A DNA stretch of 9,712 nucleotides from Lawsonibacter sp. (GTDB lineage Bacteria > Bacillota > Clostridia > Oscillospirales > Oscillospiraceae): positions 1 to 9,712 of the forward strand of contig JAHHSC010000047.1 in NCBI GenBank assembly GCA_020025455.1. Direction: 5' to 3'. A model generated the notes under the pieces. It worked only from the letters and a program-made list of their open reading frames with translations, searched no databases and was not told the DNA's origin. Made by a program: the position numbers and the translations under genes. This document shows, piece by piece, positions 1 to 5,066 of the stretch; within the stretch, counting starts at the first letter, position 1, and every line of letters begins with the position of its first letter.

Positions 1-1
1 A

Positions 2-33
2 ACAAAACCGCGCCCCACCGGACGCGGTTTTGT
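2..33 (-). terminator. Hairpin terminator after the racemase gene
   Basis: A perfect 11-bp inverted repeat (arms 2-12 and 23-33, 10-nt loop) starts 8 nt past the stop codon of the minus-strand racemase gene. On the minus strand the second arm ends in TTTTGT and continues with T at the window edge. On the plus strand the hairpin is followed by CTTTT, so it may also end a plus-strand transcript that enters from outside the window. The stem is seen directly; termination is inferred from the hairpin plus T-rich tail. Confidence 0.75.
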
Positions 34-40
34 CTTTTCA

Positions 41-868
41 TTATACAAACAGCTCACCCACGGCGGTAAACTCGATCACACCGCCCAGCACCAGCTTCTG
101 GATTTTGTCGTTCTCCCAGACTACATTCAGCTTCAGCTCGCCGCCCGGCTGACGGACCAGAATATCGTTCAGGGAGGTTCTTTCCCGCTGGGCGATGGCG
201 GAGGCCAGCGCGGAGGAGCCGGAACCGCAGCTGTTCTCCCACACAAGCGTGTAGGGGTTCTCCACATAGACCAGAGGGCGCATGGTTTTTTCCGTTTCAT
301 TGTAGTACATCAGCCCGAATGCCTCGGGCAGGGAGCCCGACACGCTGATCAATTCCTTGGCCTTGTCCACATCCTCGGGTCTGTCCTCATGGTCCCACAG
401 CACCAGATGGCTGATGCCGTCAAAGATAACAAGGCTGTATTCCCCAAACCAGGGATCACAGCCGGTGAGGACCCGCTGGGGCAGGGGCATATCCACCGTC
501 ACATAACAGCGGTTTTCCTCCATCCGGGTCAGATGGGCCGTGAGGATACCGCCCGCACCGGACACAGCAATCTCCTGGTCCATCTCCTGCTGGGGCAGGC
601 TTACCGGTGCACCTCCGTCCGGGCACATTGCCAGCCAGGCCGCAAAGCTGCGGGAAGCGTTCCCGCAGAATTCGCCCCCTGCCATCTCCATCCGCCACCC
701 GCCGGGCCGATTTTCGTCCTTGATGATAAAGCCAACCTGTTCCGCTCCCACATTTTCGTAGGACAAAACCGCCCGGCTCACAGCAGCATAGTTCTCCTTG
801 GGTACGGGGTCCAGGATAAAGACAGTGGTATTTCCGCTTGGATTCACTTTGATAAAGCGCAGTTTCAT
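41..868 (-). CDS. CntK-like histidine racemase (DapF-fold, PLP-independent)
   Basis: This is a 275-residue cytosolic protein of the diaminopimelate epimerase fold, which inverts an amino-acid alpha carbon with two cysteines acting as acid and base. Both are visible: C68 in GGEFCGNAS and C214 in ENSCGSGSS, 146 residues apart as expected for the family. The details differ from DapF. The N-terminal motif is NPSGNTT rather than GLGNDF, and AEQVGFI, GGEFCGNA, PLVYVENP, VWENSCGSG and RQPGGEL recall the staphylopine-pathway histidine racemase CntK (from memory, no alignment run). Histidine is therefore the favoured substrate and diaminopimelate less likely. The ATG at 868 was chosen over an in-frame ATG at 886 because AAGGAG lies 7 nt before it. 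The gene stands alone, with no opine synthase or nicotianamine-synthase-like gene beside it. Family confidence is high; substrate confidence is moderate. Confidence 0.88.
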   Translation of the reverse strand: MKLRFIKVNPSGNTTVFILDPVPKENYAAVSRAVLSYENVGAEQVGFIIKDENRPGGWRMEMAGGEFCGNASRSFAAWLAMCPDGGAPVSLPQQEMDQEIAVSGAGGILTAHLTRMEENRCYVTVDMPLPQRVLTGCDPWFGEYSLVIFDGISHLVLWDHEDRPEDVDKAKELISVSGSLPEAFGLMYYNETEKTMRPLVYVENPYTLVWENSCGSGSSALASAIAQRERTSLNDILVRQPGGELKLNVVWENDKIQKLVLGGVIEFTAVGELFV

Positions 869-941
869 AGTCGGTCTCCTTGTCATATCGTTGAATTTTC
901 CGCATTCTGCAGGAGTGTTTTTATGTATTTTGCTGCTGCCT

Positions 942-970
942 AGTATACAATGCCGGTTTCATAATGTCAA
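942..970 (-). promoter_or_regulatory. Sigma-A promoter of the racemase gene
   Basis: Read on the minus strand, TTGACA (965-970) and TATACT (942-947) are separated by exactly 17 nt. That is a perfect -35 and a five-of-six -10 match. Transcription would start near 935, giving a leader of about 66 nt. It is oriented away from the rnf promoter and toward the racemase gene only. Confidence 0.85.
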
Positions 971-991
971 TAGCGCACAAAAAAGCTCTGA

Positions 992-1025
992 TTATTTGGA
1001 AACTCCCACTCATTTTGTCAAATAA
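992..1025. promoter_or_regulatory. Inverted repeat between divergent promoters (possible operator)
   Basis: TTATTTG (992-998) and CAAATAA (1019-1025) form a 7-bp dyad with a 20-nt spacer, in the AT-rich stretch between the -35 boxes of the two divergent promoters. The position suits a shared regulator, but the arms are short and AT-rich and the spacer is long. It matches no operator I can name; it does not look like the Rex consensus. Chance occurrence is quite possible. Confidence 0.25.
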
Positions 1026-1048
1026 CTATGAACTTTCCCGAAATACTC

Positions 1049-1077
1049 TGGACAAAGACGGGGCTGTTGTATATGAT
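1049..1077 (+). promoter_or_regulatory. Sigma-A promoter of the rnf operon
   Basis: TGGACA (1049-1054) and TATGAT (1072-1077) each match the consensus at five of six positions and are 17 nt apart. The predicted start is near 1084, about 95 nt upstream of the rnfC start codon. No other comparable promoter is seen before rnfC. Confidence 0.75.
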
Positions 1078-1083
1078 ATAGGA

Positions 1084-1114
1084 ATTGGATTGGGAGCAGC
1101 CCGGTCCAATTTTT
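1084..1114 (+). promoter_or_regulatory. 5'-end hairpin with U-run in the rnf leader
   Basis: Bases 1084-1094 can pair with 1100-1110 over 11 contiguous positions, including two U-G wobbles, around the 5-nt loop AGCAG. TTTT follows at 1111-1114. The stem begins at the predicted transcription start. It could be a 5'-protecting stem or a very early terminator/attenuator. A second, smaller hairpin (CCGCC 1119-1123, GGCGG 1127-1131) follows. I see no known riboswitch architecture in the roughly 95-nt leader. Confidence 0.4.
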
Positions 1115-1178
1115 GCACCCGCCTGCGGCGGAGTGTATTCTGCTTTCTGTCTCTACCGCATAGTTGGGAGGTCCGCCC

Positions 1179-2504
1179 ATGAGACATACATTTTTCGGCG
1201 GGGTCAGCCCCGTCTCTCACAAAAATTTAACCCGAAAAAAGCCCATCTCCCCGTTGAAGGGGACCCTGGATCGGGTCACCATCCCGCTGCGCGCCAGCGT
1301 GGATGAGATGGCCGAGCCCCTGGTGCAGCCCGGTGACCGGGTCCAGGTGGGCCAGCCCATTGCCCGGGTGGAGCAGTCCGGCCTGACCATCCACGCCAGC
1401 GTGTCCGGCCAGGTGGAGGGCGTGAAGGACTGCCCCCACCCCTGGGGCGGTCTCTGCCCCGCCCTGGTGATCCACAGCGATGGCGAGAACACCCCCTGGC
1501 CCAAGCGTCCCACTCCCCTGGCCCCGGACAAGGTAACGCTCTCCACCCTGCTGGAGCGCGTGAACGAGGCCGGCATCGTCGGCATGGGCGGCGGTGCCCG
1601 CAACACTGCCCACAAGCTCCGTCGGGCCGAGGGCAAGATCACTTACCTCATTGTCAATGCCGCGGAGTGCGAGCCCTATGTCAGCGCCGATCACCGGCTG
1701 CTGCTGGAGCACGTCGACCAGCTGCTGCTGTGCACCAAGGTCCTGGCCCGCTGCCTGCGGGCCAGCCGGGTGGCTGTCGTGACCCAGGGGGACAAGCTCA
1801 ATGTCGCCGAGATGATCGAGCGGCGTGTGAAGCTCCAAAACGGCACCACCGAGGTCTACACCCTGCGCACCCGCTACCCCCTGGGCAGTGAACAGGCGAT
1901 CGTTCAGACGGTCACCGGTCAAGAGCTGCGGCATGGGACCGATCCGCTGGACGCAGGCTGTCTGGTTCTCAACACAGCCACCCTCTACGCCATCGGTCAG
2001 GCACTTTTCGAGGGCAAGGCCCTCACCCACCGTGTCGTCACGGTGTCCGGCGGTGCCATCACCTGCCCCCGCAACCTGTGGGTGCCCATCGGCACCCCGC
2101 TCTCCTTCCTGCTGGATGAGTGCGGTCAGCTGCGGGACGGCGCGGCCCAGCTGCTCACCGGCGGCGTGATGATGGGCCGGCCCGTGGAGGATCTGAACAT
2201 CCCCGTCTGCAAAGATACCAACTGCTTGATCGCCCTCAGCGATGAGGAGCGGAAAGACGAGGTGGAGACGGCCTGTATCCGGTGCGGCAAGTGCGTGGCC
2301 GCCTGCCCGATGCATCTGACCCCCACCTTTATTGTCAAGGCCCTGCGTCAGGAGGACATCCCCTTTCTGAAGCGGCTGCGTCTGGAGGACTGCATCTCCT
2401 GCGGCTGCTGCTCCTTCGTCTGTCCGGCCAACATTTCGCTGGTGGAACTGATCGACAAGGCAAAAGAAACGATTGCGAAAGGAGAGACAGAACCATGGAA
2501 CTAA
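1179..2504 (+). CDS. rnfC: Rnf electron transport complex subunit C
   Basis: RnfC is the peripheral, cytoplasmic NADH-side subunit of the Rnf complex, carrying FMN and two [4Fe-4S] clusters. This 441-residue protein has the usual length and order. An RnfC-type N-terminus (MRHTFFGGVSP) is followed by a biotin-like/SLBB-type region, a glycine-rich FMN loop at 135-147, NAAECEPY at 160-167, and two ferredoxin motifs with cysteines at 366/369/372/376 and 405/408/411/415. The ATG at 1179 is preferred to an upstream in-frame TTG at 1164, because GGGAGG at 1166-1171 sits 7 nt before the ATG. The 3' end overlaps the next gene by 10 nt (ATG at 2495, stop at 2502-2504), implying translational coupling. 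One oddity is that the FMN loop reads GMGGGARNTAHKL where relatives have G-x-G-G-A-x-F-P-T. Both cluster motifs are complete, so the gene does not look decayed. Confidence 0.94.
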   Translation: MRHTFFGGVSPVSHKNLTRKKPISPLKGTLDRVTIPLRASVDEMAEPLVQPGDRVQVGQPIARVEQSGLTIHASVSGQVEGVKDCPHPWGGLCPALVIHSDGENTPWPKRPTPLAPDKVTLSTLLERVNEAGIVGMGGGARNTAHKLRRAEGKITYLIVNAAECEPYVSADHRLLLEHVDQLLLCTKVLARCLRASRVAVVTQGDKLNVAEMIERRVKLQNGTTEVYTLRTRYPLGSEQAIVQTVTGQELRHGTDPLDAGCLVLNTATLYAIGQALFEGKALTHRVVTVSGGAITCPRNLWVPIGTPLSFLLDECGQLRDGAAQLLTGGVMMGRPVEDLNIPVCKDTNCLIALSDEERKDEVETACIRCGKCVAACPMHLTPTFIVKALRQEDIPFLKRLRLEDCISCGCCSFVCPANISLVELIDKAKETIAKGETEPWN

Positions 2505-4144
2505 ATCAGCGCTCCAACCGGCTGTCCCCCCAGATCAATCGGCCGGACACCACCCAGTCCATGATGTTCATGGTGCTGGTGGCCCTGCTGCCCGCCCTTG
2601 GTATGGCCGTCTTTTTCTACGGCTTCCGGGTGATTGTGCTTGCGGCTGTGTCCATCGCTTCCAGCGTGGGCTTTGAGGCACTGTACTGCCGCCTGACCGG
2701 TCAGAGTCAGACCATTGATGACCTGTCTGCCTGTGTCACGGGGCTTCTGCTGGCCATGAGTCTGCCCGCCACTTCCGCCTACTGGGTGCCCGTACTGGGC
2801 AGTGCCTTTGCCATCATCGTGGTAAAGCAGTTCTACGGCGGTCTGGGCAAAAACTTTATGAACCCCGCCCTGGCCGGCCGGATGCTGCTGGCCACTTTCC
2901 CCATGCTGATGACCAACTGGTCGGCACCGCTGGACCGCCTGCCCATCTTTGGCGTAGACGCGGTGGCCAGCCCAACCCCCATGTCCTTCCTCCACGCCGG
3001 CACGCTCCCCCCTCAATCGGTCGGCCAGCTGCTGCTGGGTCAGAAGGGCGGATCTCTGGGCGAGGTGTCTGCCTTTATGCTGCTGCTGGGCGGCGGCTAC
3101 CTCATTATCCGCAAGGTCATCTCCCCCCGCATCCCCGCCTCCTATCTGGGCACGGTGGCTCTGATCGCCCTGCTGTTCCCCCACGGGGACGCGGGCGCTG
3201 TGGCCTGGATGACCGCTCAGCTTCTCAGCGGCAGTCTGATACTGGGTGCCTTTTTCCTGGCTACCGACCCCACCACCTCCCCTGTCACCCCCAGAGGGCA
3301 GATTATGTTCGGCGTGGGCTGCGGTCTTTTGACGATGCTGCTGCGCTACCACAGCTCCTACCCCGAGGGAGTGGGCTGGGCCATTCTCACCATGAACTGC
3401 TGCGTGTGGCTGCTGGACCGGGCCGGAATGCCGCGGCGGTACGGCATCCACAACTTTGCCGTCACCGGACACCTGCTCCGCCGCGCCCACGCCAGTGTAT
3501 CCAAGATCAAATTTGTCATGCCCGAGCACACCAGGCGCAAGAGCGGCGAAATGCCCGGTGAGGCACACCTGGACACCATCCGCACTCTGGCCATCAGCTG
3601 GGCTAAGCTGGCCGCTGTGGTGGCCGTCACCTGCGTGGTGATCAGCTGGGTCCACTCCGCCACCGACCTGCGTACCGCCCAGGCAGAAGATCAGGCCCAG
3701 CAGGCCCTGCTCAGCCGGGTCATGCCCCAGGCCTCTGTCCGGACCGAGACCCCCTACCGGGCGGCGGGCGCACTGAGCATCACTGCGGGCTACAGCGAGG
3801 AAAACCAGCTGATGGGCTACTGTGTCGAGGTCCAGAGCCAGGGCTTCGGCGGTATCATCACCATGGTGGTGGGCGTCGATCTGGACGGCAAGGTCACCGG
3901 CGTAGCCGTCACCGACCACAAGGAGGACCCCAGCGTCAGCGACAAGGCCATGAGTCCCTCCGCCCTGAGCCGCTATGTGGGCCGATCCGGCACCCTGCGG
4001 ACCGACGGCGTCAATGCCATCGACTCCGTGGCCGGTGCCACCGCCACCTCCAAGGCCCTTACCGCCGGCGTGAATCGCGCCCTGTCTATCATTGCAAATC
4101 TGGATACGGAAGGAGCGGAGCTGAATGTGGATGACACGCTGTAA
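2495..4144 (+). CDS. Fused RnfD-RnfG membrane flavoprotein
   Basis: This single 549-residue reading frame joins two normally separate Rnf subunits. Residues 1 to about 330 are RnfD, a polytopic membrane subunit that includes the conserved GGLGKNFMNPALAGR segment near 115-128. A basic linker follows (about 331-364, containing HTRRK), then a new membrane helix (about 365-388) and an RnfG FMN-binding domain to the C-terminus. RnfD and RnfG each normally carry FMN bound through phosphate to a threonine, attached by ApbE. The RnfG site is recognisable as DSVAGAT, with T516 the likely attachment point. The RnfD site is DAVASPTP, with T161 aligned but the usual alanine before it replaced by proline. 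If RnfD ends in the cytoplasm, as I understand the family topology, the linker is cytoplasmic and the RnfG helix places its domain outside, so the fusion makes topological sense. The frame is open across the junction with no sign of a frameshift. Its start overlaps rnfC, and the coding sequence continues past 71 codons of open frame upstream of the ATG. A ribosome site, AAAGGAGAG, precedes ATG 2495. Confidence 0.92.
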   Translation: MELNQRSNRLSPQINRPDTTQSMMFMVLVALLPALGMAVFFYGFRVIVLAAVSIASSVGFEALYCRLTGQSQTIDDLSACVTGLLLAMSLPATSAYWVPVLGSAFAIIVVKQFYGGLGKNFMNPALAGRMLLATFPMLMTNWSAPLDRLPIFGVDAVASPTPMSFLHAGTLPPQSVGQLLLGQKGGSLGEVSAFMLLLGGGYLIIRKVISPRIPASYLGTVALIALLFPHGDAGAVAWMTAQLLSGSLILGAFFLATDPTTSPVTPRGQIMFGVGCGLLTMLLRYHSSYPEGVGWAILTMNCCVWLLDRAGMPRRYGIHNFAVTGHLLRRAHASVSKIKFVMPEHTRRKSGEMPGEAHLDTIRTLAISWAKLAAVVAVTCVVISWVHSATDLRTAQAEDQAQQALLSRVMPQASVRTETPYRAAGALSITAGYSEENQLMGYCVEVQSQGFGGIITMVVGVDLDGKVTGVAVTDHKEDPSVSDKAMSPSALSRYVGRSGTLRTDGVNAIDSVAGATATSKALTAGVNRALSIIANLDTEGAELNVDDTL

Positions 4145-4183
4145 GCGCTTCGCGCCCTCCCCCCTCGATTGGAGGTCTGCCCT

Positions 4184-4771
4184 GTGAATCCTGCTGTTGA
4201 ACTGGCCTGCGTGGCCATTCTTGCCCTGCTGTCTGAAAATTTTGTTCTGGTCAACTGTATGGGCATCGGTGCCCGGACCAAGTCCTTTCAGAACCCCCTG
4301 GATGCCCTGCGTTCCGGCTACAGCCTCACCACCGTCATGGTGCTGGCCGCCCTGCTGTCCTGGCCCATCGACCACTTTATTTTGGACCGTTACCGGCTCC
4401 AGCACTTCCGTCTGCTGGTGTTCTCCCTCATTATTGTGGGCGTGGTGGAGGGGCTGCGCTATCTGATCGGCACCTTTGTTCCCGAGCTCTCCCGGCGCAT
4501 GGATGAAAACCTGGCCGCCGTCACGGCCAATTGCGCGGCCCTCGGTTCCGCCCTGTTGATCTCCTATCGGAGCCTTGGGTTTGGGGCCGGCCTGCTCTTC
4601 GCCCTGTGCGGCGGGATCGGTGCGACTGTGGCGCTGACCAGCTTTGCGTTCCTTCAGTCTGATGTCCACCTGGACCACTGCCCCAAATGCTTCCAGGGCC
4701 TGCCCATTCAGCTCATCACGGCCGGGCTGATGGCGTTAGCTCTGATTGGCTTCTACGGACTCAATATGTAA
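4184..4771 (+). CDS. rnfA: RnfA-like membrane subunit with altered cysteine pattern
   Basis: This 195-residue hydrophobic protein, with about six membrane segments, belongs to the RnfA/RnfE (NqrE/NqrD) family. ENFVLV near the N-terminus, TANCAALG at 114-121 and the C-terminal ITAGLMALALIGFYGL match RnfA rather than RnfE. In complete complexes RnfA and RnfE pair and hold a membrane [2Fe-2S] cluster with two cysteines each. Here C117 is kept. The N-terminal cysteine is not in its usual place: the canonical position is G29, and a cysteine instead sits four residues earlier (C25). A CPKC motif at 166-169 replaces the family's V-P-x-P before the last helix. The GTG at 4184 is chosen because GGAGG lies 8 nt upstream; an earlier in-frame TTG at 4169 precedes that site. 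The gene begins 39 nt after rnfD-G, and its stop codon overlaps the terminator. No rnfE or rnfB follows. Confidence 0.88.
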   Translation: MNPAVELACVAILALLSENFVLVNCMGIGARTKSFQNPLDALRSGYSLTTVMVLAALLSWPIDHFILDRYRLQHFRLLVFSLIIVGVVEGLRYLIGTFVPELSRRMDENLAAVTANCAALGSALLISYRSLGFGAGLLFALCGGIGATVALTSFAFLQSDVHLDHCPKCFQGLPIQLITAGLMALALIGFYGLNM

Positions 4772-4812
4772 AAAATATCCCGCTGCGGGCCACCCGCAGC
4801 GGGATATTTTTT
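4770..4812. terminator. Bidirectional terminator shared by rnf operon and DUF1540 gene
   Basis: A perfect 20-bp inverted repeat (4770-4789 with 4793-4812, loop CCA) has a GC core flanked by A6 and T6, so it can terminate in both directions. The left arm starts within the rnfA stop codon (4769-4771). The right arm ends 9 nt past the stop of the converging minus-strand gene. This fixes the 3' end of the rnf operon at three genes. Confidence 0.93.
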
Positions 4813-4821
4813 CAGGGTTTT

Positions 4822-5004
4822 TTACCGGGCGTTGTCCAGCTTGAACGAAGCGCACTCGGTACCCGCGCAGTTGGTAGGCTCGCATCCGCAGCAGCCTACG
4901 CGGATGCTCTCCAGAGAGCAGCAGTCGCTGGTGTTGTTGTGGTACGCGCAGTTGTTGACGCTGCACTTGATGCTGTTGTTGCACTTACAGTTATTCTGTG
5001 CCAT
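4822..5004 (-). CDS. DUF1540-type cysteine-rich small protein
   Basis: This 60-residue soluble protein has 11 cysteines (6, 8, 14, 19, 28, 29, 38, 39, 41, 46, 51). The pattern IKCSVNNCAYH...C.LESIRVGC...PTNC..TECASF matches the DUF1540 family of small, probably metal-binding proteins found in many Firmicutes; no biochemical role is established that I can state. A strong ribosome site (AAAGGAGGT) precedes the ATG by 9 nt. The gene follows the membrane-protein gene by 55 nt on the same strand but has its own sigma-G type promoter, so forespore expression is likely. An extra CxC at residues 6-8 lies before the domain. It could serve in metal storage or redox buffering in the spore; that is inference. 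Confidence 0.87.
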   Translation of the reverse strand: MAQNNCKCNNSIKCSVNNCAYHNNTSDCCSLESIRVGCCGCEPTNCAGTECASFKLDNAR

Positions 5005-5035
5005 GAGAAAATGACCTCCTTTTGTAGGATGGTCC

Positions 5036-5066
5036 TAGTATGGCCTGGCGCGGGTCTCGTTATTCA
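5036..5066 (-). promoter_or_regulatory. Sigma-G (forespore) promoter of the DUF1540 gene
   Basis: On the minus strand TGAATA (5061-5066) and CATACTA (5036-5042) are 18 nt apart. This matches the Bacillus/Clostridium sigma-G consensus (GnATR, 18 nt, CATnnTA) at every defined position. Transcription would start near 5028, leaving a leader of about 24 nt. No sigma-A -35 box sits at 17 nt from the -10. The -35 overlaps the stop codon of the upstream gene. Confidence 0.75.

Noticed and set aside
992..1025. Rex or similar redox-repressor site
   Set aside because: The arms TTATTTG/CAAATAA with a 20-nt spacer do not match the Rex palindrome; retained only as a weak unnamed dyad.
1084..1178. Riboswitch in the rnf leader
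   Set aside because: The leader is only about 95 nt and holds two simple hairpins; I recognise no conserved riboswitch core.
1227..2315. 362-codon minus-strand frame opposite rnfC
   Set aside because: Same shadow effect in GC-rich coding sequence; rnfC has family motifs throughout.
3480..3600. Sequencing frameshift or missed stop creating the RnfD-RnfG fusion
   Set aside because: The frame is continuous through a sensible basic linker and a clean RnfG membrane helix. There is no ribosome site plus start for a separate rnfG, and codon use does not change.
2501..4678. 725-codon open frame on the minus strand opposite rnfD-G and rnfA
   Set aside because: It is rich in Gly, His and Gln from the complement of GC-rich codons, has no motif or ribosome site, and lies opposite three well-supported genes. 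It is a shadow frame.
2495..4771. Na+-translocating NQR (nqrB-C-E) instead of Rnf
   Set aside because: The upstream subunit has two complete [4Fe-4S] motifs typical of RnfC and absent from NqrA, and no nqrF is present.
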